Below are positions 32,984-40,886 of a stretch of DNA of 64,000 bases, in pieces; position 1 is the stretch's first letter, and each line of letters starts with the position of its first letter. The notes under the pieces were generated by a model. That model had not been told where the DNA came from. It saw only the letters and a program-made list of their open reading frames with translations, and did not search any database. The stretch comes from Hyphomicrobiales bacterium (lineage in GTDB: Bacteria > Pseudomonadota > Alphaproteobacteria > Rhizobiales > Rhizobiaceae): positions 62,001 through 126,000 of the forward strand of contig UCHV01000025.1 of NCBI GenBank assembly GCA_900472395.1, given 5' to 3'. The translations under genes were made by a program, and so were the position numbers.

Positions 32984-34687
32984 ATGACCCTCAACGGATG
33001 GCTACAGATCCTCGCTTTCTGCGGGATCCTCATCATTCTCGTCAAACCGCTCGGCGCCTATATGACGCGGGTGTTTTCCGGCGAGCGCACCTTTCTGTCG
33101 CCGCTGCTCAGGCCTGTCGAGCGCGGCCTCTACGCGCTGGCTGGCACCAGCGAGCGGGAGGAACAGCATTGGACGGCGTTCGCTTTTTCCATGCTGATGT
33201 TCAACCTGTTCGGCCTGGCTTTGCTCTATGGCCTGCTGCGCCTGCAGGATGTTTTGCCCTACAACCCTGCCGGTATGCCGGCCGTCGGCCCGGAATTGTC
33301 GTTCAATACGGCGATCAGCTTCGTCGCCAACACCAACTGGCAGAGTTATGGTGGCGAAAGCACCATGTCCTATCTCAGCCAGATGGCTGGTCTGGCGGTT
33401 CAGAATTTCGTTTCAGCCGCAACCGGCATGGTTATCGCTATCGGCCTGATCCGAGCCTTCTCGCGTGCATCGGGCAAAGCGATAGGCAATTTCTGGGTCG
33501 ATATGACCCGCGCCATCCTGTACGTCCTGCTGCCGATCTGCGTTGTCCTGACCTTGGTTTATGTATGGCTTGGCGTGCCCCAGACTTTTGGGGCTTACGT
33601 CAATGCCACGACGCTCGAAGGCGCGCAGCAGACAATCGCTGTCGGCCCGGTCGCTTCGCAGCTCGCGATCAAAATGCTCGGCACCAATGGGGGCGGTTTC
33701 TTCAACGCCAATTCGGCGCATCCGTTCGAAAATCCCGATAGCATTTCCAACATGATCCAGATGCTGTCGATCTTCGCGATCGGCGCCGCCTTTACCAACG
33801 TGTTTGGTCACATGGTCGGCAACCAGCGGCAGGGGTGGGCGATCCTCGCCTCGATGGGTGTCCTGTTTATCGCCGGCGTCGGCATCGTTTATTGGGCGGA
33901 AGCTTCAGGCAACCCGATCATGCACGCGATGGGCCTTTCCGGCGGCAACATGGAAGGCAAGGAAGTCCGCTTCGGCATCGTCATGTCGTCGCTGTTCGCC
34001 GTCATCACCACGGCCGCTTCCTGCGGCGCTGTCAATGCCATGCACGGCTCGTTCACCGCGCTCGGCGGCCTCATCCCGCTGATCAACATGCAGCTCGGCG
34101 AGGTCATTGTCGGCGGCGTTGGTGCGGGTTTTTATGGCATCGTGCTGTTCGTCATTATCGCCATTTTCGTGGCGGGCCTGATGGTCGGTCGCACACCGGA
34201 ATATCTTGGCAAAAAAATCGAAGCGAAAGAGATGAAGATGGCCGTGCTTGCCATTCTCTGCCTGCCGCTCGCAATGTTGATTTTCACTGCCATCGCCAGC
34301 ACCTTGCCCTCGGCGGTAGCGTCGATCGGCACGGCCGGACCGCACGGATTTTCCGAAATTCTCTACGCATACACCTCGGCTGCGGCCAATAACGGTTCGG
34401 CTTTCGGCGGCCTGTCGGCCAACACGCCCTGGTTCAACATCACGCTCGGCATCGGCATGCTGATGGGGCGTTTCCTGGTCATCGTGCCGGCACTTGCCAT
34501 TGCCGGTTCGCTGATTTCGAAGAAGACGGTTCCAGCGTCGGCCGGCACGTTCCCGACCGATGGCCCGCTCTTCATCGGTCTTCTGGTCGGTACGATCCTG
34601 ATCGTCGGCGGTCTTACCTTCCTGCCGTCGCTGGCGCTTGGCCCGGTCGTTGAACATCTGGCGATGATCGCCGGCCAGACTTTCTGA
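32984..34687 (+). CDS. kdpA: Potassium-transporting ATPase subunit A
   Basis: The 567-residue channel-like subunit that binds and conducts potassium in the Kdp pump. It has about ten membrane helices with four filter-like repeats, visible at TNWQSYGGEST, GTNGGGFFNANSAHPFENP, CGAVNAMHGSFTALGG and ANNGSAFGGLSAN. No truncation. It follows kdpF, and 9 bases after its stop a small membrane ORF begins. KdpABC is induced when potassium is scarce. Confidence 0.97.
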   Translation: MTLNGWLQILAFCGILIILVKPLGAYMTRVFSGERTFLSPLLRPVERGLYALAGTSEREEQHWTAFAFSMLMFNLFGLALLYGLLRLQDVLPYNPAGMPAVGPELSFNTAISFVANTNWQSYGGESTMSYLSQMAGLAVQNFVSAATGMVIAIGLIRAFSRASGKAIGNFWVDMTRAILYVLLPICVVLTLVYVWLGVPQTFGAYVNATTLEGAQQTIAVGPVASQLAIKMLGTNGGGFFNANSAHPFENPDSISNMIQMLSIFAIGAAFTNVFGHMVGNQRQGWAILASMGVLFIAGVGIVYWAEASGNPIMHAMGLSGGNMEGKEVRFGIVMSSLFAVITTAASCGAVNAMHGSFTALGGLIPLINMQLGEVIVGGVGAGFYGIVLFVIIAIFVAGLMVGRTPEYLGKKIEAKEMKMAVLAILCLPLAMLIFTAIASTLPSAVASIGTAGPHGFSEILYAYTSAAANNGSAFGGLSANTPWFNITLGIGMLMGRFLVIVPALAIAGSLISKKTVPASAGTFPTDGPLFIGLLVGTILIVGGLTFLPSLALGPVVEHLAMIAGQTF

Positions 34688-34696
34688 GGTGGCACG

Positions 34697-34855
34697 ATGA
34701 GCATTCGTCAGGCTTTCAGGCGGCAATCCCTTCTCGCTTCGCAAAAGCGGAGCGGGGAGAAGGTGCCCCGCTGGTGCAACGGCTCGAACGCCATTCTTGC
34801 GATGATGGCGGTAGTCTTCGCCATCGCATTTTTCGTCCAAATCCTGTTGGGCTGA
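34697..34855 (+). CDS. Small membrane protein between kdpA and kdpB
   Basis: A 52-residue ORF: a basic N-terminus (MSIRQAFRRQSLLASQKRSG), then KVPRWCNGSN and a C-terminal helix (AILAMMAVVFAIAFFVQILLG). It starts 9 bases after the kdpA stop and ends 40 bases before the kdpB start, in the same direction. The gene part 34729-34763 contains a strong palindrome. Function is unknown. It could be a lineage-specific Kdp accessory subunit, or simply a short open frame; the spacing and clean helix favour a real protein. Confidence 0.6.
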   Translation: MSIRQAFRRQSLLASQKRSGEKVPRWCNGSNAILAMMAVVFAIAFFVQILLG

Positions 34856-34895
34856 CCGCGCGGCGGTCGCCCTCTTTCAAAGGCTGGAGTCTCTT

Positions 34896-37001
34896 ATGAG
34901 CCAGGCACAACCCGCGAGCATTCCAAGATCTGCAAGCATCATGGACAGCCGCATTCTCATCCCGGCGATCGGTGCGGCTTTCACCAAGCTCAACCCGAAA
35001 ACCCTTGTCAAAAATCCGGTCATGTTTGTCGTGGCAACGGTCTCGATGCTGACATCGGTCCTGTTCCTGCGCGACCTTGCCACCGGCAGCGACAATCTCG
35101 GTTTCTCTTTCCAGATCAATCTTTGGCTCTGGTTCACCGTTCTTTTCGCCAACTTTGCCGAAGCGGTGGCGGAAGGTCGTGGCAAGGCGCAGGCCGACAG
35201 TCTGCGCAGGGCCCGCACCGAAGTGCAGGCCAAGCTGCTGGCCAGCGCCGGGAATTCCGACTACCGGATGGTTCCCGGCACCAGCCTGAAGGTCAACGAC
35301 ATCGTTCTCGTTGAGGCCGGCGATATCATCCCCTCCGATGGCGAAGTCATCGAGGGTGTAGCCTCGGTCAACGAGGCGGCCATCACAGGCGAATCCGCCC
35401 CTGTCATTCGTGAATCGGGTGGCGACCGTTCTGCCGTGACCGGCGGCACGCAGGTTCTCTCCGATGTTATCCGTGTGCGGATCACGGCTGCTGCCGGATC
35501 GACCTTTATCGATCGCATGATCTCGCTCGTCGAAGGTGCAGAACGCCAGAAGACACCCAACGAGATCGCGCTCAATATCCTTCTGGCAGGCATGACGCTG
35601 ATCTTCGTGCTTGCCGTGGCAACAATCCCGGCTTTTGCAGCTTATGCCGGCGGTTCTATATCGATCTTCGTTCTCGTCGCATTGTTCGTGACGTTGATCC
35701 CGACCACGATCGGTGCTCTGCTTTCGGCCATTGGCATTGCCGGCATGGACCGCCTCGTGCGCTTCAACGTTCTGGCCATGTCCGGTCGGGCAGTGGAGGC
35801 GGCCGGTGACGTCGATACGCTGCTGCTCGACAAGACCGGCACGATCACTCTCGGCAACCGTCAGGCCACGTCGTTCCGCCCTGTGCGCGGCGTCTCCGAA
35901 CAGGAGCTCGCCGATGCGGCGCAACTGGCATCGCTGGCCGATGAAACGCCGGAAGGCCGTTCCGTGGTCGTGCTTGCCAAGGAAAAATACGCCATCCGTG
36001 CACGCGACATGAACAGCCTCAAGGCGGCCTTCGTACCGTTTACCGCGCAGACGCGCATGAGCGGTGTCGATCTCGACGGAAGCCAGATCCGCAAAGGCGC
36101 TGTCGAAGCCATCTTGAGCTATTTAAACGGCGGAGCCATGCCGGTATCAGGCAATACGGCGATCGCCGCCAACCCGCAGTCGGATACGGTGCGCGAATTG
36201 CAGTCTATCGCCGACGAGATCGCCAAGGCGGGCGGCACACCGCTTGCCGTTGCGCGTGACGGAAAACTGCTTGGCGTCATTCAGCTGAAGGATATCGTCA
36301 AGGGCGGCATCCGGGAACGTTTCGCGGAGTTGCGGCGCATGGGTATCCGCACCGTCATGATTACCGGCGACAACCCGATGACCGCTGCCGCCATTGCAGC
36401 CGAAGCCGGTGTCGACGATTTTCTCGCCCAGGCGACACCGGAAAACAAGCTGCAGCTGATCCGTGACGAACAGGCCAAGGGCAAGCTGGTCGCCATGTGC
36501 GGCGATGGCACCAATGATGCTCCAGCGCTCGCCCAGGCCGATGTGGGTGTCGCCATGAATACCGGCACGGTGGCCGCGCGCGAGGCCGGCAACATGGTCG
36601 ATCTCGACAGCGATCCGACAAAGCTGATCGAAATCGTCGAGATCGGCAAACAGTTGCTGATGACACGTGGTGCGCTGACCACCTTTTCGATCGCCAACGA
36701 TATCGCCAAATATTTTGCGATCATCCCGGCCATGTTCCTGGCCTTTTATCCGCAGCTCGGTGTGCTCAACATCATGGGGCTGGCCACGCCGCAAAGCGCC
36801 ATCCTGTCGGCCATCATCTTCAATGCGCTGATCATCGTCGCTCTGATCCCCCTGTCGCTGAGGGGCGTCAAATACCGTGCCGTCGGCGCCGGTGCGCTGC
36901 TGTCGCGCAATCTTCTGATCTACGGTCTCGGCGGCATTGTCCTTCCGTTCTTCGCCATCAAGGCAATCGATGTTGTCATCACGGCCATCGGTCTCGCCTA
37001 A
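34896..37001 (+). CDS. kdpB: Potassium-transporting ATPase ATP-binding subunit B
   Basis: The 701-residue P-type ATPase energising Kdp. Key motifs: EAAITGESAP (dephosphorylation loop), LLLDKTGTITLG with the phosphorylated Asp near residue 312, and CGDGTNDAPALAQADVG in the P-domain hinge. The FTAQTRMSG stretch of the nucleotide domain is also present. Four N-terminal and three C-terminal membrane helices are visible. It starts at ATG 34896 after GGAG and precedes kdpC by 12 bases. Confidence 0.97.
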   Translation: MSQAQPASIPRSASIMDSRILIPAIGAAFTKLNPKTLVKNPVMFVVATVSMLTSVLFLRDLATGSDNLGFSFQINLWLWFTVLFANFAEAVAEGRGKAQADSLRRARTEVQAKLLASAGNSDYRMVPGTSLKVNDIVLVEAGDIIPSDGEVIEGVASVNEAAITGESAPVIRESGGDRSAVTGGTQVLSDVIRVRITAAAGSTFIDRMISLVEGAERQKTPNEIALNILLAGMTLIFVLAVATIPAFAAYAGGSISIFVLVALFVTLIPTTIGALLSAIGIAGMDRLVRFNVLAMSGRAVEAAGDVDTLLLDKTGTITLGNRQATSFRPVRGVSEQELADAAQLASLADETPEGRSVVVLAKEKYAIRARDMNSLKAAFVPFTAQTRMSGVDLDGSQIRKGAVEAILSYLNGGAMPVSGNTAIAANPQSDTVRELQSIADEIAKAGGTPLAVARDGKLLGVIQLKDIVKGGIRERFAELRRMGIRTVMITGDNPMTAAAIAAEAGVDDFLAQATPENKLQLIRDEQAKGKLVAMCGDGTNDAPALAQADVGVAMNTGTVAAREAGNMVDLDSDPTKLIEIVEIGKQLLMTRGALTTFSIANDIAKYFAIIPAMFLAFYPQLGVLNIMGLATPQSAILSAIIFNALIIVALIPLSLRGVKYRAVGAGALLSRNLLIYGLGGIVLPFFAIKAIDVVITAIGLA

Positions 37002-37013
37002 GGAGTTTCGATC

Positions 37014-37580
37014 ATGTTCAAGCAAATCCGTCCGGCACTGGTGATGATCATTGGTCTCACCGTCATCACCGGCCTCATCTACCCTTTTGCCATGACCGGC
37101 ATCGCACAAGCCGTGTTTCCCTCGCAGGCAAATGGCAGCCTGATCGAAAAGAACGGGCAGGTGGTCGGCTCGAGGCTGATCGGCCAGGCGTTTGCCGACG
37201 ACCGGTATTTCCATGGGCGGCCGTCCGCTGCCGGCGATGGTTATAATGCCGCCTCTTCGTCTGGCTCCAACCTCGGCCCGACCAGCCAGAAGCTGATCGA
37301 TCGCGTCAAGGCGGATTACGAGGTGGCTAAGGCCTCCAATCCGAATGCCGAGGTGCCTATCGACCTCGTTACGGCTTCGGGCAGCGGTCTCGATCCGCAC
37401 ATTTCGCCGGAAGCAGCTTATTTTCAGGTGTCGCGCGTTGCAAAGGCGCGGCAAATGGAGGAAGCGGCGGTGAAATCGTTGGTGGACCAGTTGGTTGAAG
37501 GCCGACAGCTCGGTTTTCTGGGCGAGCCGGTAGTGAACGTGCTTGCTCTTAATATGGCGCTGGATGCCGCAAAAAGCTGA
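37014..37580 (+). CDS. kdpC: Potassium-transporting ATPase subunit C
   Basis: The 188-residue subunit that assists ATP binding and assembly. It has one N-terminal helix (PALVMIIGLTVITGLIYPFA) and a periplasmic domain with YFHGRPSAAGDGYNAASSSGSN, typical of KdpC. The C-terminal DLVTASGSGLDPHISPEAA is the family signature. It is the last gene of the kdp operon; kdpD and kdpE are not found after it, in contrast with E. coli. The next gene is on the opposite strand. Confidence 0.96.
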   Translation: MFKQIRPALVMIIGLTVITGLIYPFAMTGIAQAVFPSQANGSLIEKNGQVVGSRLIGQAFADDRYFHGRPSAAGDGYNAASSSGSNLGPTSQKLIDRVKADYEVAKASNPNAEVPIDLVTASGSGLDPHISPEAAYFQVSRVAKARQMEEAAVKSLVDQLVEGRQLGFLGEPVVNVLALNMALDAAKS

Positions 37581-37631
37581 GTTGAGTTTTGACAAGGGGG
37601 CCGCCACCGCCGGCGGCACCCTCTAAGACAA

Positions 37632-38837
37632 TCAGGCTGCGTTTCTATCCCAGGACGTAAACGGATCCGGCAGGCCGCGCCATAGCTCCGGCTGAAAATC
37701 GGCGCAGTCTACAAGGCAGGCATCGAGCTCCGCCCGAATAACCGCTTCGTCCATCGGGTCGGCTCCGATGAAGACCATCTCCTGCCGACGGTCTCCCCAG
37801 ATAGGATCCAGATAAGGCTGCATGGTTTTCAGAAAACCCGGGTCTTGCGGCCATTGAAGCTTCGGAACGGAGGACCACCAAAGTCCCATCTTCTGCGTAC
37901 GCACCAACGCACCGGCCTGGCTCATTTCTCCCACATGGTGCGGGCGGGTCGCCAGCCAGAAAAAGCCCTTGGCGCGCACCACGCCCGGCCATGACCTGTC
38001 GATGAACGCCTTGAAACGTGTGGGGTCGAAAGGCCTTTTGGCACGATAGACGAAGCTGCGAATGCCGTATTCTTCGGTCTCCGGCACATGGTCGGCGAAG
38101 CCGTTAAGCTCCTTGAACCACAGCGGATGGGTTTCTGCGTTGGCGAAATCGAAGCGCCCGGTGCCAAGTATGCTTTTCAGATCCACCTTGCCGAAATCGG
38201 TTTCGATGAGAAGCGCGTCCGGATTGAGCGCCACAATGATCTTTCTGGCCGCGTCTCGCTCGGCCGATGTGGCCTGACTGACCTTGTTGAGGACGACCAC
38301 ATCGGCGAATTCGATCTGTTCCACCAGCAGGTCCACGAGTGTCCGGTTGTCGCCGTCACCGGCTGTCTCGCCGCGATCGGAAAGAAAATCGGCAGAGCCA
38401 TAATCCTGCAGGAGATTGGCGGCGTCCACGACCGTGACCATCGTATCGAGACGCGCGACGTCGGAAAGGCTCAAGCCTTGCTCGTCGCGAAAGTCGAAGG
38501 TTGCCGCCACGGGCAATGGTTCGGCGATGCCTGTGGATTCGATCAGCAGATAATCGAAACGGTCCTGCTCGGCCAGTGCCCTCACTTCTTTCAGAAGATC
38601 ATCGCGCAGCGTGCAACAGATGCAGCCATTGGTCATCTCGACCAATTGCTCCTGCGTGCGAGACAGGTTCGCTCCGCCCTCTCGCACCAGGGCGGCGTCA
38701 ATGTTGATTTCGCTCATATCGTTGACGATCAACGCTACCCGCAGGCCGTCGCGGTTGGAAAGGATGTGGTTAAGCAATGTCGTCTTGCCCGCGCCAAGGA
38801 AGCCGGAAAGGACGGTGACTGGTAGTTTGGATTTCAT
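37632..38837 (-). CDS. CobW-family GTPase, probable zinc metallochaperone
   Basis: About 401 residues. The G3E GTPase domain shows Walker A VLSGFLGAGKTTLLNHIL, the metal-binding CxCC in MTNGCICCTLRDDLL and VVVLNKVSQ (NKxD-like). The C-terminal CobW domain covers about residues 270-390. Together with the Zur-like palindrome upstream it fits the ZigA/YciC/ZagA-type zinc chaperones made under zinc starvation. ATG 38837 is used; an in-frame GTG nine bases upstream is an alternative. It converges on kdpC. Confidence 0.88.
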   Translation of the reverse strand: MKSKLPVTVLSGFLGAGKTTLLNHILSNRDGLRVALIVNDMSEINIDAALVREGGANLSRTQEQLVEMTNGCICCTLRDDLLKEVRALAEQDRFDYLLIESTGIAEPLPVAATFDFRDEQGLSLSDVARLDTMVTVVDAANLLQDYGSADFLSDRGETAGDGDNRTLVDLLVEQIEFADVVVLNKVSQATSAERDAARKIIVALNPDALLIETDFGKVDLKSILGTGRFDFANAETHPLWFKELNGFADHVPETEEYGIRSFVYRAKRPFDPTRFKAFIDRSWPGVVRAKGFFWLATRPHHVGEMSQAGALVRTQKMGLWWSSVPKLQWPQDPGFLKTMQPYLDPIWGDRRQEMVFIGADPMDEAVIRAELDACLVDCADFQPELWRGLPDPFTSWDRNAA

Positions 38838-38869
38838 GTTTGGCACCGATATGTCGATAATGATGTTTT

Positions 38870-38882
38870 GTTATAACATAAC
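38870..38882. promoter_or_regulatory. Zur-box-like palindrome
   Basis: GTTATAACATAAC (GTTAT-AAC-ATAAC) lies about 33 bases upstream of the CobW-type gene start, where a promoter should be. It resembles the AT-rich Zur operator of alphaproteobacteria (TGTTATAnnATAACA type). If Zur binds here, the gene is repressed with zinc and turned on in zinc starvation. The call is inferred from pattern, position and product. Confidence 0.6.
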
Positions 38883-39009
38883 GTTTTGTGCGAATGTCAA
38901 GTTGCTGCTGGTTCCGTCACGGGATGCCTGTGCCGCATGCGCGGCTAATGGACGGTTCGAGTTCGAAATTTGCGGATGCGGATCAACGGTACAAGGACCG
39001 GCGCAGCTC

Positions 39010-39186
39010 TTATGGAGCGCCGTTGGTCAGACCGGATTGATCGCCGGTCAGATAGAAATAAGCGAAGGCAGCCAGAAACGCTGCGATAACTCCAAGAATG
39101 ACAAGCGCCTTTCGCACCCCTGGCGGCGTCTGGCGCGGCGGCTTGGGGACTTCTTTTTTTCGGAACTTGATGACGTTGTCGTTCAT
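39010..39186 (-). CDS. Small membrane protein of unknown function
   Basis: 58 residues: a basic, proline-rich N-terminus (MNDNVIKFRKKEVPKPPRQT), one transmembrane helix (VILGVIAAFLAAFAYFYLTG) and a short Gly/Asn tail. An AAGAG site lies before the ATG at 39186. The pattern of an NVIKFR start and a single helix resembles small conserved rhizobial proteins, but I cannot name a function. It is isolated, about 125 bases from the Zur-like site. Confidence 0.65.
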   Translation of the reverse strand: MNDNVIKFRKKEVPKPPRQTPPGVRKALVILGVIAAFLAAFAYFYLTGDQSGLTNGAP

Positions 39187-39526
39187 AGCTCTTCACTGCG
39201 CATGACTTGAGATGTGCCGGTAGTCTTAGCCGACGTGATGCGGGTGCGCCACCGCGAAAAAACAATAAGTGGCTGTGAAAATTAGAGATCCCGTTTTCAA
39301 CTCATGCGAGCGCCTACAAAAGGTTGATTGTTATCTTGTGTTTCAAAAAATGGTTGTGTTTATTGCTGTCACGAGGACGCCGGTTTCGACGTCCTCTCAT
39401 CGTGGCGGGAGATGCGGGGGAGGGCGCGGCCGATCTGAATCAGGTCATTTGCGCGTACAGGCGGTAGCGATCCGGGCTGCCTCAAAATGAGATTCTGAAA
39501 AATGAGGACTCGCAGAGGAATGTCTT
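39187..39526. other. 340-base gene-free region before the polysaccharide cluster
   Basis: No coding frame of convincing quality is seen. The sequence is more AT-rich than its neighbours (for example GTTATCTTGTGTTTCAAAAA) and probably holds the promoter of the Wzt-like gene at 39527. No clear inverted repeat was found. Confidence 0.5.
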
Positions 39527-40885
39527 ATGCCTGAGGCCGTTATTAGGGTCGAAAATATTTCGAAATGCTATCAGATATACGAAACCCCGCGCGAAAGACT
39601 TAAGCAATTCATCGTTCCCCGACTTCGGCGCAATATAGGCCTGCGGCCGAAGGAATATTTTCGGCCTTTCTGGGCTCTACGGGATATCTCCTTCGAGGTT
39701 GCACGAGGCGAAACGGTCGGTCTGATCGGTAGCAACGGAAGCGGCAAGTCGACCCTGCTGCAGATAATATGCGGTACGCTTAACCCTACAGGGGGCGACG
39801 TGGCCACTGCGGGCCGTATTTCAGCACTTCTGGAGCTTGGCTCCGGTTTCAACCCGGAATTCACCGGGCGCGAAAACATCTATCTGAACGCCAAGATACT
39901 GGGCATCGGTCGGGAAGAAACGGATCAGCGTTTCGACGACATCGCTGCATTTGCGGATATCGGCGATTTTCTTGACCAGCCGATCAAGAGTTATTCAAGC
40001 GGTATGGCGGTTCGCCTCGCTTTTGCCGTTCAGGCGATGGTTGAGCCGCAAATCCTCGTCGTGGACGAGGCGCTTTCGGTTGGCGACGAGCGATTTCAAA
40101 GGAAATGTTTCGCGCGTATCGAACAGCTCAAGGCGAACGGTACGTCCATCCTGTTCGTTTCCCATTCCGCATCCACGGTTGTCGATCTATGCGATCGGGC
40201 ACTGCTCCTTCATCAGGGCAATCTCATCGCCGATGCGCCACCAAAACTCGCCGTTGGTTATTATCAGAAACTCCTCTACGCGCCCGATGCAATGAAGGGC
40301 GAAGTTCTGGCATCGATCAGAAAAGGCGAGGAGGACTGGCTACCCGTCGGCGACACGGCTGATGAACCTCTCATCGATGACGAGGCTTACAGGGAGCTTT
40401 TCGCGGAAGGGTACGATCCCGCTCTGGTGCCCGCCAGTACCATAACCTACGAGCCGAAAGGCGCTGAAATCTCCACGATCGAGATCTTATCCCTGCAAGG
40501 CGAGCGTCTCAATCTTCTGCATCGGGGAAAGCGGTATCGTTACTGTTATGTCGTCGATTTTCAGCAGCCGGCGGCAAATGTCCGCTTTGGCATGTTGTTC
40601 AAGACGCTGAACGGCACGGAGATTGCCGGTGCCCATACCGCAAATCGAATAGCGGCAGGTTTTCAATCTGTTTCCCCCGGGCAGCGGATGCGGATCGAAT
40701 TCGAGTTCGATTGCAGGCTCAATCCCGGTGTCTATTTCACCAATGCGGGCGTGACCGGCAGCATCGATGGCCGGGAGGACCAGCTACACCGGATACTCGA
40801 CGCCGCCATGTTCCGCGTGATGCCGGACCAGACCAATCTGGCGACTTCCATTGTTGACCTCAACTGTGTTCCCAAACTGAGCTGA
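39527..40885 (+). CDS. Wzt-like polysaccharide ABC transporter ATPase
   Basis: 452 residues. The ABC domain has Walker A LIGSNGSGKSTLLQIICG, the signature IKSYSSGMAVRLAFAVQA and Walker B ILVVDEALSVGDERFQ. The region after about residue 265 forms a Wzt-type C-terminal domain (beta-sandwich, for example RYCYVVDFQQPAANVRFGML), which in O-antigen exporters recognises the modified chain end. The permease (Wzm) that should pair with it is not adjacent and not in the window. The next gene starts 1 base after its stop, so it is coupled to the glycan-assembly protein. Confidence 0.9.
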   Translation: MPEAVIRVENISKCYQIYETPRERLKQFIVPRLRRNIGLRPKEYFRPFWALRDISFEVARGETVGLIGSNGSGKSTLLQIICGTLNPTGGDVATAGRISALLELGSGFNPEFTGRENIYLNAKILGIGREETDQRFDDIAAFADIGDFLDQPIKSYSSGMAVRLAFAVQAMVEPQILVVDEALSVGDERFQRKCFARIEQLKANGTSILFVSHSASTVVDLCDRALLLHQGNLIADAPPKLAVGYYQKLLYAPDAMKGEVLASIRKGEEDWLPVGDTADEPLIDDEAYRELFAEGYDPALVPASTITYEPKGAEISTIEILSLQGERLNLLHRGKRYRYCYVVDFQQPAANVRFGMLFKTLNGTEIAGAHTANRIAAGFQSVSPGQRMRIEFEFDCRLNPGVYFTNAGVTGSIDGREDQLHRILDAAMFRVMPDQTNLATSIVDLNCVPKLS

Positions 40886-40886
40886 C

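Noticed and set aside
38940..38990. A GGTTCGAGTTC stretch resembling a tRNA T-arm
   Set aside because: No matching acceptor, D-arm or anticodon stem could be drawn around it.
38945..39265. A 106-codon minus-strand frame around the small protein at 39010
   Set aside because: The 58-residue frame in another register has a better start, a helix and a natural tail; the longer frame is Arg/Ser-rich with no pattern.
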